This document shows, piece by piece, positions 7,603 through 16,204 of a stretch of 59,257 bases of DNA; position 1 is the first letter of the stretch, and each line of letters begins with the position of its first letter. The translations under genes and the position numbers were made by a program. Below the pieces are notes generated by a model. The model did not search any database, was not told the origin of the DNA, and saw only the letters and a list, made by a program, of their open reading frames with translations. Source of the stretch: Streptomyces anulatus (lineage in GTDB: Bacteria > Actinomycetota > Actinomycetes > Streptomycetales > Streptomycetaceae); the NCBI RefSeq assembly GCF_014650675.1, contig NZ_BMVK01000002.1:818556-877812 (forward strand), written 5' to 3'.

Positions 7603-8370
7603 TCAGGCCACCAGCTCGCCGAAGGACTCCTGCTCGTCACGTCCGAAGCTGAGGACCTCGTCCTCGCGCAGCCGGCGCAGGGAGCGCCAGATGCTGGACT
7701 TCACCGTGCCGACACTGATGTCGAGGATCGACGCGATCTCCGGGTCGGTGCGGCCCTCGTAGTACCGCAGGACCAGCATCGTGCGCTGGAGTTCGGGCAG
7801 CCGGGCGAGTGCCTGCCACAGCACCGCCCGCAGCTCCGTGCCGCGCATCGCGTCCGTGTCGCCCACCGTCTCCGGCAGCTCCTCGGTCGGGTATTCGTTG
7901 AGCTTGCGCCTGCGCCAGGCGCTGATGTGCAGATTGGTCATGGTGCGGCGCAGGTATCCGCCGACCGCAGCCTTGTCGCTGATCCGGTCCCACGCCCGGT
8001 ACGTCGAGAAGAGGGCGCTCTGCAGCAGGTCCTCGGCCTCGAACCGGTCACCGGTCAGGTGGTAGGCGGTCGCGTACAGGGAGGCCCGTCGCTCCTGGAC
8101 GTAGGCGGTGAACGCCGCTTCGGCGTCCGTGTCCTCCGTCCGGGCCGTGCGATCCCCCGTGGCCTCCCCGTACGCGTTCGCCGCCCCCTTGGGCGCGTCG
8201 ACCACCGTCATGTACGGCATGCGCACCTGCTCCGCGGCCGTCTGGTGCTGACGCCCGGTGCTCCGAACACACCCCCGCATGTTCATGGCACCGGACTTCT
8301 CCGTGCTCCGGCCGACGTCGTGGAGACGCGTGACAACTGCGCTTGAGCTGGTGCTGTGCAGTGCGTTCAT
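7603..8370 (-). CDS. sigQ: SigE-subfamily ECF sigma factor SigQ
   Basis: A 255-residue RNA polymerase sigma factor divergent from afsQ1. Seen: an 85-residue extension, then region 2 (SLYATAYHLTGDRFEAEDLLQSAL, written here in two parts: SLYATAYHLTGDRF and EAEDLLQSAL) and region 4 (LARLPELQRTMLVLRYYEG followed by the helix-turn-helix DPEIASILDISVGTVKSS). The start is the ATG at 8370, preceded by AGGGGG; the frame stays open upstream without homology. In S. coelicolor the gene in this position is sigQ, reported to counteract AfsQ1/AfsQ2 in antibiotic control and to be an AfsQ1 target. The shared intergenic region holds an AfsQ1 box. Confidence 0.9.
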   Translation of the reverse strand: MNALHSTSSSAVVTRLHDVGRSTEKSGAMNMRGCVRSTGRQHQTAAEQVRMPYMTVVDAPKGAANAYGEATGDRTARTEDTDAEAAFTAYVQERRASLYATAYHLTGDRFEAEDLLQSALFSTYRAWDRISDKAAVGGYLRRTMTNLHISAWRRRKLNEYPTEELPETVGDTDAMRGTELRAVLWQALARLPELQRTMLVLRYYEGRTDPEIASILDISVGTVKSSIWRSLRRLREDEVLSFGRDEQESFGELVA

Positions 8371-8454
8371 CTCGCGCCCCCTATCGGTGGAGTCCGTTCG
8401 TTCCCTGCTGACCAAGAGCTTGCCGGGGCAGTTTCATGACGCTGTCCCCCGACT

Positions 8455-8470
8455 GTCACAGGCCTGTCAC
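8455..8470. promoter_or_regulatory. AfsQ1 box between sigQ and afsQ1
   Basis: GTCAC-AGGCCT-GTCAC matches the published AfsQ1 site GTnAC-N6-GTnAC exactly. It lies 85 bases upstream of sigQ and 82 bases upstream of afsQ1, fitting control of both genes. Confidence 0.85.
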
Positions 8471-8552
8471 AGGGGTAGTTGAGGCCGTGCCCGGACAATC
8501 GGACCGGGCCACAGGTCGAACTGAAGCGCCACCATGGGCCAGAATGACGTTC

Positions 8553-9230
8553 GTGCCTTTCCTGTTGCTGATCGAGGACGACGACGCCATCCGCACGGCC
8601 CTCGAACTCTCGTTGTCACGCCAGGGCCACCGTGTGGCCACCGCGGCGACGGGAGAGGACGGCCTGGAGCTGCTGCGCGAGCAGCGACCCGACCTGGTCG
8701 TGCTGGATGTGATGCTGCCCGGGATCGACGGTTTCGAGGTGTGCCGGCGTATCCGCCGCACCGACCAGCTGCCGATCATTCTGCTGACCGCGCGCAGCGA
8801 CGACATCGACGTCGTGGTGGGACTGGAGTCCGGCGCGGACGACTATGTGGTGAAACCTGTCCAGGGACGGGTGCTGGACGCCCGGATCCGGGCGGTGCTG
8901 CGCCGGGGGGAGCGCGAGTCGACCGACTCGGCGACCTTCGGCAATGTGGTGATCGACCGCTCCGCCATGACCGTCACCAAGGACGGTGAGGACCTGCAGC
9001 TCACGCCGACCGAGCTGCGGCTCCTGCTGGAGCTGAGCCGCCGGCCCGGCCAGGCCCTTTCCCGGCAGCAGTTGCTGCGCCTGGTGTGGGAGCACGACTA
9101 CCTGGGCGACTCCCGTCTGGTGGACGCCTGTGTGCAGCGGCTGCGCGCGAAGGTGGAGGACGTGCCGTCCTCGCCGACCCTGATCCGTACGGTGCGGGGC
9201 GTGGGCTACCGGCTGGACTCGCCTCAGTGA
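8553..9230 (+). CDS. afsQ1: Response regulator AfsQ1
   Basis: An OmpR-family response regulator of 225 residues. Seen: receiver domain with acidic pocket EDD at 8-10, phospho-acceptor D52 in LVVLDVMLPG, the LTARSDD and VVKPVQG signatures, then a winged-helix DNA-binding domain ending RTVRGVGYRLD. Starting at GTG 8553 gives MPFLLLIEDDD and the same 225-residue length as the S. coelicolor protein; an in-frame ATG three codons earlier is the alternative. In S. coelicolor AfsQ1 controls antibiotic production and morphology, with a link to glutamate and nitrogen. The stop overlaps the afsQ2 start by 4 bases. Confidence 0.95.
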   Translation: MPFLLLIEDDDAIRTALELSLSRQGHRVATAATGEDGLELLREQRPDLVVLDVMLPGIDGFEVCRRIRRTDQLPIILLTARSDDIDVVVGLESGADDYVVKPVQGRVLDARIRAVLRRGERESTDSATFGNVVIDRSAMTVTKDGEDLQLTPTELRLLLELSRRPGQALSRQQLLRLVWEHDYLGDSRLVDACVQRLRAKVEDVPSSPTLIRTVRGVGYRLDSPQ

Positions 9231-10756
9231 CCGAAACCGCCAAGCGGTCCCTGCGGGCCGGTCTGCGCTGGACCAGTCTGCGGCTGCGCCTGGTCGTGGT
9301 GTTCGCGCTGGTGGCGCTGACGGCAGCGGTGTCCGCTTCGGGGATCGCCTACTGGCTCAACCGCGAGGCCGTGCTGACCCGTACCCAGGACACCGCGCTC
9401 GACGACTTCCGGCGGCAGATGCAGGACACCGCGGCGGGGCTGCCGACACGTCCCACCAAGGACGACCTCCAGCGGGCCGCCGGGGCGATGGCGTCCAGCA
9501 GCCCGGGCTACAGCGTGCTGCTGGAGGCCGAACGCGAGCGTGGCAAGCCGATCGTGGGCTACTCCGACCTGGACACCTTCACCCGGGCCGACGTGCCGGA
9601 CTCGCTGCAGAAGCAGGTGGCCCGCAAGCAGCCGCTGACGTCGAGCAACGAGCACGAGTACCACCTGTTCTGGCAGCGGACGAGCATAGCGGGCACGCCG
9701 TACCTGGTCGCCGGTACGCGGATCATCGGCGGCGGCCCGACCGGCTACATGCTCAAGTCCCTCGACCAGGAACGGCAGGACCTCAACTCGCTGGCCTGGT
9801 CGCTGGGGATCGCCACCGCCCTCGCGCTGGTCGGCTCGGCGCTGCTCGCGCAGGCCGCCGCGACGACGGTGCTGCGCCCGGTGCAGCGGCTCGGCGACGC
9901 GGCCCGCAAGCTCGGCGAGGGCAAGCTCGACACCCGGCTCGAGGTCTCCGGCACGGACGAGCTCGCCGATCTCTCCCGTACGTTCAACAGAACGGCCGGC
10001 TCGCTGGAGAAGAAGGTCGCGGACATGAGCGCGCGGGAGGAGGCGAGCCGCCGCTTCGTCGCCGACATGTCGCACGAGCTGCGCACCCCGCTGACCGCGA
10101 TCACCGCCGTGGCCGAGGTGCTGGAGGACGAGGCGGACACCCTCGACCCGATGATCGCGCCCGCCGTGCATCTGGTGGTCAGCGAGACCCGGCGGCTGAA
10201 CGACCTGGTGGAGAACCTCATGGAGGTGACCCGCTTCGACGCGGGCACGGCCCGTCTGGTGCTGGACACGGTCGACGTCGCCGACCAGGTGACCGCGTGC
10301 ATCGACGCGCGGGCCTGGCTGGACGCGGTGGACCTGGACGCGGAGCGCGGCATGATGGTCCGGCTCGATCCGCGCCGGCTCGATGTGATCCTGGCCAATC
10401 TGATCGGCAACGCCCTCAAGCACGGGGGTTCGCCGGTGGGCGTACGGGTGCGGACCGAGGGCGAGGAGCTGGTCATCGAGGTACGGGACCACGGTCCGGG
10501 CATCCCCGAGGACGTGCTGCCGCATGTCTTCGACCGGTTCTACAAGGCCAGCGCCTCCCGGCCCCGGTCGGAGGGCAGCGGGCTCGGCCTCTCCATCGCC
10601 ATGGAGAACGCCCACATCCACGGCGGTGACATCACGGCGGCGAACTCGCCGGACGGCGGCGCCGTCTTCGAACTGCGGCTGCCGCGCGACGCCGAGAAGC
10701 TCGCGCACCACGACGAACCGGGGGCTGACGCCCCGGACGAGAACGGGGCGACGTGA
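9227..10756 (+). CDS. afsQ2: Sensor histidine kinase AfsQ2
   Basis: Membrane sensor kinase of 509 residues, partner of AfsQ1. Seen: a transmembrane helix near residues 20-40, an extracytoplasmic sensor of about 140 residues, and a second helix (LGIATALALVGSALLA). These are followed by HAMP, the HisKA box DMSHELRTPLTAI with the phosphorylated H283, and the HATPase with NLIGNALKHG, DHGPGIP and GSGLGLSI. The start is GTG, overlapping the afsQ1 stop as GTGA, and the end overlaps the lipoprotein gene the same way, so the three genes form one coupled operon. Confidence 0.94.
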   Translation: MTETAKRSLRAGLRWTSLRLRLVVVFALVALTAAVSASGIAYWLNREAVLTRTQDTALDDFRRQMQDTAAGLPTRPTKDDLQRAAGAMASSSPGYSVLLEAERERGKPIVGYSDLDTFTRADVPDSLQKQVARKQPLTSSNEHEYHLFWQRTSIAGTPYLVAGTRIIGGGPTGYMLKSLDQERQDLNSLAWSLGIATALALVGSALLAQAAATTVLRPVQRLGDAARKLGEGKLDTRLEVSGTDELADLSRTFNRTAGSLEKKVADMSAREEASRRFVADMSHELRTPLTAITAVAEVLEDEADTLDPMIAPAVHLVVSETRRLNDLVENLMEVTRFDAGTARLVLDTVDVADQVTACIDARAWLDAVDLDAERGMMVRLDPRRLDVILANLIGNALKHGGSPVGVRVRTEGEELVIEVRDHGPGIPEDVLPHVFDRFYKASASRPRSEGSGLGLSIAMENAHIHGGDITAANSPDGGAVFELRLPRDAEKLAHHDEPGADAPDENGAT

Positions 10757-11388
10757 AGCGCGGCGATGTCACGTACCGGCGGGGCCCGCTCCGGCGGCGT
10801 ACGGCAGCCTCGTTGGCGGCCGTGCTGGCGGCCGCGGCGCTGGCCTCAGGGTGCGGGATCCGTACGACCTCGGTGCCGGTGGACGCGGGGGCCGCGCCCT
10901 CCCGGGTGCCGTGCCGGCTGTCCTCGTCGGACGTCGCGACGCGGTCGCCGGACAGCGTGGGCGTCACGGTGTATCTGGTGTGCACCTCGCAGCTGGTCAC
11001 CGTGGACCGCCCGGTGGCGGCGGAGGCGACCGGCGCCGACCCGCTGGTGGTCGCCCGGGCGCTGCTGAAGGAGGTCCAGCAGGCGCCGCCCGCGAACGAG
11101 CGGCGGGCCGGGTTCACCACCGCGATTCCGGAGGGGCTGCGGGTGACCCCGGCCCGTGACGGCGACCCGGCGGGCACCGTGCGCCTCAGCAGCCAGCCGG
11201 AGGACCTGTCGGCGGAGGCGCTGGCCCAGCTGGTGTGCACGTACGCGGAAAACGAGACGCTGGTCACGGACGGCTCGGTGGTCCTGGGCGGGCCCGGGGA
11301 CTATCCGCCGCGCGGCTATCTGTGCACCTCACAGACGAAGACCCGGCCGGGCGACCTGGCCACGCCGGACGCGGTCCTGCTGGACTGA
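10753..11388 (+). CDS. AfsQ-associated lipoprotein
   Basis: A 211-residue predicted lipoprotein. Seen: a twin-basic N-terminus (LRRR), a hydrophobic helix and a lipobox LASGC with the modified cysteine at 34. The mature part contains a GerMN-like segment (VYLVCTSQLVTVDRPV, LVVARALLKEV). Translation is coupled to afsQ2 by a GTGA overlap. The S. coelicolor gene in this position is a lipoprotein co-transcribed with afsQ1/afsQ2; acting as an accessory of the sensor outside the membrane is plausible but unproven. Confidence 0.85.
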   Translation: MKRGDVTYRRGPLRRRTAASLAAVLAAAALASGCGIRTTSVPVDAGAAPSRVPCRLSSSDVATRSPDSVGVTVYLVCTSQLVTVDRPVAAEATGADPLVVARALLKEVQQAPPANERRAGFTTAIPEGLRVTPARDGDPAGTVRLSSQPEDLSAEALAQLVCTYAENETLVTDGSVVLGGPGDYPPRGYLCTSQTKTRPGDLATPDAVLLD

Positions 11389-11484
11389 CGCGGGTCCCGC
11401 GCGGTCCGCTGGGCCGCCCGGGGGAGCCGCCCGCGCAGCGGGCCGCGACGGCGCGGAACCGATCCTGCCGGTCGCGGCGTCTTG

Positions 11485-12057
11485 GTGGACGTGCGTCACA
11501 GTTCGGACGGCCAGACCGTCATCCACTTCCGCGCGGCGGGGGTCACTCTCCTTGTCGCGCATCTGCTGTTCGTCGGGTGGCTGACGCTGCGCCCGCTGGA
11601 CGTTCCCTGGATCACGGCGGCGAATTTCGAGCCGCTCGCCGGGATCAGGGCGGACCTCGCGCTGGGACCGGCCGAGGCGGCCCGCCGGATCGGCGGGGCG
11701 TTGTTGCTGCTGGCCCCGCTCGGGGTTCTGCTGCCGATGGCCGGGGGGCGGATCTTCGTCTCCCCCTGGGTCTCGCTGCTGCGTACGGTCGCCGCCGGGG
11801 CGCTGATCTCGCTGGCCATCGAGCTGGGCCAGACCGGGGTGCCCGGCCAGATCGTCGACATCGACTCGCTGCTGCTGAACACCACCGGGGTGGTGCTGGC
11901 CCATCTGCTGGTCGTCCCCGTCTGCCGGGCGCGGCTGCGCCGCCTGGGACTGCCGGGGGTACGGGACCTGCCCCACTACCGGCAGGAGACCCGTCTCAGG
12001 GACGAGGCCCCTGGGGGGCCTACCCCGACGATTACCGGGGTCGGCCTCGCACCGTAG
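11485..12057 (+). CDS. VanZ family membrane protein
   Basis: A 190-residue integral membrane protein. Seen: about four hydrophobic helices with the VanZ pattern: GWLTLRPLD at the end of helix 1, LGVLLPM, then the conserved SLAIELGQTGVPGQIVDIDSLL region (given here from two adjoining runs) and a closing helix. VanZ proteins are associated with glycopeptide resistance and membrane stress in other bacteria, but most genomic copies have no assigned role. The start is uncertain among TTG 11482, GTG 11485 and GTG 11491; none has a good ribosome site. It is 96 bases after the afsQ operon. Confidence 0.8.
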   Translation: MDVRHSSDGQTVIHFRAAGVTLLVAHLLFVGWLTLRPLDVPWITAANFEPLAGIRADLALGPAEAARRIGGALLLLAPLGVLLPMAGGRIFVSPWVSLLRTVAAGALISLAIELGQTGVPGQIVDIDSLLLNTTGVVLAHLLVVPVCRARLRRLGLPGVRDLPHYRQETRLRDEAPGGPTPTITGVGLAP

Positions 12058-12151
12058 AGCGATGCTTTGTCCCTCTTCGCGGCGGCACCATGGATATACC
12101 GGGGAGCGCGGAAGGCCGCTCCTCACACAACGGTTCGCGAAGGAGCCCACC

Positions 12152-12358
12152 ATGGCCGCACTTGTCCGCCCCCGCGAAGGCCGCATGATCGGCGGAGTGT
12201 GCGCGGGCCTCGCCCGGCGCTTCGGTATCTCCACCGGCACGATGCGCGTCATCTTCGTCGTCTCCTGTCTGCTGCCCGGCCCGCAGATCCTGCTCTACCT
12301 GGCGCTGTGGGCGCTGCTGCCCTCGGAGAAGGCCGCCGCCTCCGCGACGGCCTGGTGA
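12152..12358 (+). CDS. PspC domain-containing protein
   Basis: A 68-residue protein made of a single PspC domain: RMIGGVCAGLARRFGIS followed by a hydrophobic helix (IFVVSCLLPGPQILLYLALWALL). The ATG is preceded by GAAGGAG at a good distance. PspC-domain proteins sit in the membrane and respond to envelope stress. The gene ends at a strong hairpin terminator. Confidence 0.88.
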   Translation: MAALVRPREGRMIGGVCAGLARRFGISTGTMRVIFVVSCLLPGPQILLYLALWALLPSEKAAASATAW

Positions 12359-12389
12359 CGCGCCGCATCACGGGGAGCGAGAACGCGCG

Positions 12390-12426
12390 GTGGGGCGCAC
12401 ACCCTGGATCAGGGTGTGCGCCCCAC
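12390..12426. terminator. Strong terminator hairpin
   Basis: Perfect 17-bp stem (12390-12406 with 12410-12426) around a 3-base loop, between the PspC gene and a convergent small-protein gene. Confidence 0.92.
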
Positions 12427-12484
12427 TGGCATGTGCGGGTGGCGCCGGTGGCCCGGCGCGCGGGCCGGGTCGGCCGGGAGGGTC

Positions 12485-12787
12485 TCAGCCGCCGAGCGGG
12501 ATCCCGTTGGCGGTGAGGCCCTTGGTGGGCAGTCCGCCGAGCAGGCCGGTGACCGGGGCGGCCGCGTCGGTGGCGTCGCCGCCGAGGACCTTGCCGACGG
12601 TCTCCTGGACCGGCGCGTTCTGGGCCGACTTGGCGACGGTGTCGAGCGCCATCGTCGAGACGGGGAGCGCCCCGGCCGCGGCGTCCAGCGGCAGCGCGGG
12701 GGCGGCGGAGGCGCTGCCGGCGGCGGCAGCGGCGAAAGCGGCGCCGAGAGCGGCGACACCGAGAGTCTTGGCAGCAGACTTCTTCAT
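12485..12787 (-). CDS. Small secreted alanine-rich protein
   Basis: A 100-residue protein with a clear signal peptide (MKKSAAKTLGVAALG, cleavage after SASA). The mature part is about 70 residues and ends with LLGGLPTKGLTANGIPLGG. No cysteine or known domain. It resembles the 6157-6576 protein in size, composition and LPV/TGL patterns. The ATG has AAGGATGA upstream. A role at the cell surface is the most that can be said. Confidence 0.78.
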   Translation of the reverse strand: MKKSAAKTLGVAALGAAFAAAAAGSASAAPALPLDAAAGALPVSTMALDTVAKSAQNAPVQETVGKVLGGDATDAAAPVTGLLGGLPTKGLTANGIPLGG

Positions 12788-12875
12788 GGAGAATTCATCC
12801 TTGGGGAAGGGGATGTGAGCGGCTCTGCAAGCTAGCCATCCCGCTGCCCCTATCGCAAACATCCCGACACGCGGA

Positions 12876-12906
12876 AAAGGGCCGGGATTTCGCTTCCCGG
12901 CCCTTT
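12876..12906 (-). terminator. add terminator
   Basis: AAAGGGCCGGGA (12876-12887) pairs with TCCCGGCCCTTT (12895-12906). On the minus strand the stem is followed by TTTTCC, 16 bases after the add stop. Confidence 0.85.
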
Positions 12907-12921
12907 CCCCTGTCGGCGACC

Positions 12922-14076
12922 TCAGCCCGTGGAGGCCGCGGAACCGCTGGTCACAGCGGTCTGACGGAAGAGCCACTCGGACTTCAGCTCCGCATAGCCG
13001 GGCTTGACGACGTCGTTGATCATGGCGAGACGTTCGTCGAAAGGAATGAAAGCTGATTTCATCGCATTGACTGTGAACCACTGCATGTCGTCGAGCGTGT
13101 ATCCGAAGGCCTCGGTCAGCCGCTCGAATTCCCCGGTCATGCTCGTGCCGCTCATCAGCCGGTTGTCCGTGTTCACGGTGATCCGGAAGTGCAGCTTGCG
13201 CAGCAGTCCGATCGGGTGCTCGGCGTACGAGGTGGCCGCGCCGGTCTGGAGGTTGGAGGTCGGGCACATCTCCAGCGGGATGCGCTTGTCCCGTACGTAG
13301 GAGGCGAGGCGGCCGAGGGTGACCGAGCCGTCATCGGCGACCTCGATGTCGTCGATGATCCGCACTCCGTGGCCGAGGCGGTCGGCGCCGCACCACTGGA
13401 GCGCCTGCCAGATCGACGGCAGGCCGAAGGCCTCGCCCGCGTGGATCGTGAAGTGGTTGTTCTCGCGCTTGAGGTACTCGAACGCGTCGAGGTGGCGGGT
13501 GGGCGGGAACCCGGCCTCGGCGCCCGCGATGTCGAAGCCGACGACGCCCTGGTCGCGGTAGCTGTTGGCGAGTTCGGCGATCTCCAGCGCGCGGGCGGCG
13601 TGCCGCATCGCGGTGAGGAGGGCGCCGACGCGGATGCGGTGCCCGTTGGCGCGGGCGATGCGCTCGCCCTCGCGGAAGCCCTCGTTGACGGCCTCGACGA
13701 CCTCTTCGAGGGTCAGGCCGCCCTCCAGGTGCTGCTCGGGGGCGTAGCGGATCTCGGCGTAGACGACGCCGTCCTCGGCGAGGTCCTCGGCGCACTCGGC
13801 CGCCACCCGGAACAGCGCGTCACGGGTCTGCATGACGGCGCAGGTGTGGGCGAACGTCTCCAGGTAGCGCTCCAGCGAACCGGAGTCGGCGGCCTCGCGG
13901 AACCAGATGCCGAGCTTGTCGGCCTCGGTCTCGGGGAGGGAGTCGTAACCCTGCGCGCGGGCCAGCTCGACGATGGTGCCCGGCCGCAGGCCGCCGTCGA
14001 GGTGGTCGTGGAGCAGCACCTTGGGGGCGCGCCGGATCTGGTCGGAATCAGGGACATTCGGGGTCTGGCTCGTCAT
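12922..14076 (-). CDS. add: Adenosine deaminase
   Basis: Converts adenosine and deoxyadenosine to inosine and deoxyinosine in the cytoplasm. Seen: 384 residues, with zinc ligands in LLHDHLDGG (H23, H25), the HAGEAFG motif with the metal and catalytic His/Glu pair, GHGVRI, and the aspartates of VNTDNR. The ATG has no Shine-Dalgarno. A -10-like TAGAGT on the minus strand (14083-14088) ends six bases before the start, so the mRNA is probably leaderless. Operator 2 of the nucleoside palindrome overlaps this promoter. The product feeds purine nucleoside phosphorolysis. Confidence 0.95.
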   Translation of the reverse strand: MTSQTPNVPDSDQIRRAPKVLLHDHLDGGLRPGTIVELARAQGYDSLPETEADKLGIWFREAADSGSLERYLETFAHTCAVMQTRDALFRVAAECAEDLAEDGVVYAEIRYAPEQHLEGGLTLEEVVEAVNEGFREGERIARANGHRIRVGALLTAMRHAARALEIAELANSYRDQGVVGFDIAGAEAGFPPTRHLDAFEYLKRENNHFTIHAGEAFGLPSIWQALQWCGADRLGHGVRIIDDIEVADDGSVTLGRLASYVRDKRIPLEMCPTSNLQTGAATSYAEHPIGLLRKLHFRITVNTDNRLMSGTSMTGEFERLTEAFGYTLDDMQWFTVNAMKSAFIPFDERLAMINDVVKPGYAELKSEWLFRQTAVTSGSAASTG

Positions 14077-14092
14077 CTTGGCACTCTAGCGC

Positions 14093-14104
14093 CTACGCGC
14101 GTAG
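14093..14104. promoter_or_regulatory. Nucleoside-regulon operator 2 (add)
   Basis: Perfect palindrome CTACGCGCGTAG, identical to the deoC site, 16 bases from the add start and just upstream of the add -10-like element. Confidence 0.75.
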
Positions 14105-14179
14105 AGCGCCCGGTGTCGATGCGTAACAGTGACCGCGAAGTCGGGTGGAGTACACCTCTCCTTCTGACACTGTTCTGTC

Positions 14180-14941
14180 ATGGGACAGCGCGCACTCCCC
14201 CTGTCTGACCCCAGGCTGGGAAGGGCCGTTCAGGCGGCCGGAGCAACGGACGAGGTCAGCGGCGTGGTTCTGCTGCTCCCGGACGGCCGGGCCGACTCGC
14301 ACCGTCGCCCTTCCACCCTGTCGTACGCGGCACAGCTGCCGTTCGCCCGTTCCCTGGCCCGTGCCGGAGTGGGCGACGGGCTCGCGGTGCACGTCCTGCA
14401 CTATCGCCGCCGGGGCTGGAACGCGGACGACGCGCATCCCGCCGAGGACGCCGCGTGGGCGGCCGACGAGGTGCAGCGCCGGTACGGCGACGTGCCGGTC
14501 TGCCTGGTCGGCCACGGGATGGGCGGGCGGGCCGCGTTGCGGGCCGCCGGGCACGGCGCGGTCACCTCCGTCCTGGCGATGGCCCCGTGGCTGCCGGATC
14601 AGTCGGCGGCCGAACCGGAGCCGGTGAAGCAACTGGTGGGGCGTCGGGTGCTGATCGTGCACGGCACCAACGACGAGCGCACCGATCCGGAGCTGTCCTA
14701 CCGGCTGGCCGAGCGCGCGAAGAAGTCCAACCGGGACACCTGCCGTTTCGAAGTCCATTCCGACGGCCACGCGTTGCGCCAGCACCGCTCCGAAGTGGTG
14801 GCGCTGGCCGCCGACTTCGTGCGCGGCTCGCTCTTCGCGCGGTCCTACGCCCGCCCCGTCGCGGACGCGCTCGCCGCGCCGCCGCCGCTGGGGCTGCGGA
14901 TGCCGCTGGCCGCCGGGTTCGGCCGGTCGCTGCGGCACTGA
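14180..14941 (+). CDS. Alpha/beta hydrolase
   Basis: A 253-residue cytoplasmic alpha/beta-hydrolase. Seen: the nucleophile elbow is GHGMGG, where the usual serine (GxSxG) is replaced by glycine-methionine. The acid region is VHGTNDERTDPE and the histidine region is HSDGHALRQH. No signal peptide. The missing serine is notable: with H-G-M-G-G the protein may not be a serine hydrolase, or it may use another nucleophile. The ATG start follows the divergent add promoter region. No partner gene suggests a substrate. Confidence 0.75.
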   Translation: MGQRALPLSDPRLGRAVQAAGATDEVSGVVLLLPDGRADSHRRPSTLSYAAQLPFARSLARAGVGDGLAVHVLHYRRRGWNADDAHPAEDAAWAADEVQRRYGDVPVCLVGHGMGGRAALRAAGHGAVTSVLAMAPWLPDQSAAEPEPVKQLVGRRVLIVHGTNDERTDPELSYRLAERAKKSNRDTCRFEVHSDGHALRQHRSEVVALAADFVRGSLFARSYARPVADALAAPPPLGLRMPLAAGFGRSLRH

Positions 14942-15020
14942 GCGCGGGCGGCCCGGCCGTGGCGGGACCGGCTTCGGCGGCGCGGCGGGGGCGGTCCGGG
15001 GCCGGCTCCGGGCGCGCCGG

Positions 15021-16129
15021 TCAGTCGGCGGGGAGCGGCAGCGCGCCCAGTATCCAGCGCATCGCGTGCCGTTCCGCGACGATCAGCACCGCGGTCTCCC
15101 CGTCGCGGCACTCCAGCACCACCTCGGAGGACCGGCTCCCGTAGTGCGGGTCGGTGACGTGCTTGCCGCGCAGCCGCACCGGAACCAGGGTGTCCGGAAG
15201 CGGCCGCAGGACGACCTTGCCGTACGCGTCCGGGGTCGTGGCGAGCCGGCCTCGGCCGCCGGGCACGGGGCCGGGGGCCAGGGTCAGGTAGTCGTACCCC
15301 TCGACGCTGTAGGGGACCTCGCCCGCCACGACGGCACGGACGACCGCCCGGCGGTGAGCGTCTTCGGCTCCAGGGTGACGACGTCGGTCGCCCGGCGTCC
15401 CAGCAGCCGGGTCAGGAGCGCCGAGGCCGACCACGCGACCGCGCACCCGGCTGCGGTGATCAGCAGGACGAGAGGGACGTCGTCGACGGTCAGCGCGGAG
15501 GTGATCGCGACGCCGACCGCCGCCGAGGTCGCCGCGAACGGCACCCAGGACTGCCACGCGTGGACCGCCGGATCGCGGGTGTGGCGCAGGCTCCACCAGA
15601 ACGCCCCGCGCACGAAGGCGGCCCCGACGACGAGCAGGGCGAGGGCCACCGCCAGCCGGGCGGCGGCCCCGGGCCCCGGCTTGCCCCTGACGTCCTGGCG
15701 CAGCTCCCCCAGGCCCAGCGCCCACACCGTGCCGCGCCAGGAGTGCACCGTCACGCGGTCGCCGGGCTCCAGCTCGCCGAAGACCGACCCCGCCCCGCGC
15801 AGCTCCACCTCGAAGGGCGGGCCGTCGCCGGGGTCGACGGTGACCAGGCGGGTGTCGGACTTCTTCTCCCGGCGGCTCTCCTTGGCGACGACCGCGGCGG
15901 GCCACGTGGCCAGGCAGTCACCGTTCTCGGGCGCCGCCACGTCCTCGCACGACCGCGCCGCCCGGAAGTCGTGGGCCTCGGCCAGCTTCCCGGGCAGCGT
16001 CACGAAGAGCACCGCCGCGGCCAGTATCAGCACCGCTCCGAGCGCGCCGGGCGCGATGGCGCTCCGCATGTCCCGGCGGGCGGGCGGGGGCGGGGCGGCG
16101 GAGGGATCGGGGGTGCAGGCGCGAGTCAC
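15021..16129 (-). pseudogene. Membrane protein gene with an apparent frameshift
   Basis: One protein is spread over two frames. The upstream part (to about 15350) has a signal-like helix, an extracytoplasmic stretch (SCEDVAAPENGDCLATWP), a GDRVTVHSWRG segment and three membrane helices, ending at VVTLEPKTLTA. The downstream part in the next frame begins RRAVVRAVVAGEVPYSVEG and continues for about 110 residues to ALPLPAD. Third-position GC remains high on both sides, so the break is recent or a sequencing error. Both parts are one coherent protein of about 365 residues if the frame is restored. Family not recognised. Start chosen as GTG 16129; the frame is open to 16177. Confidence 0.7.
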
Positions 16130-16204
16130 CGGGACATTCTGCCCGATTCGAATGGATTTCCGACGGATCCGGTCCACCGGCGACGGCTCCGGTCCACCCG
16201 TCGC

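Noticed and set aside
12062..12151. Longer N-terminus for the PspC protein
   Set aside because: The ATG at 12152 has a strong GAAGGAG and the PspC domain begins right after it.
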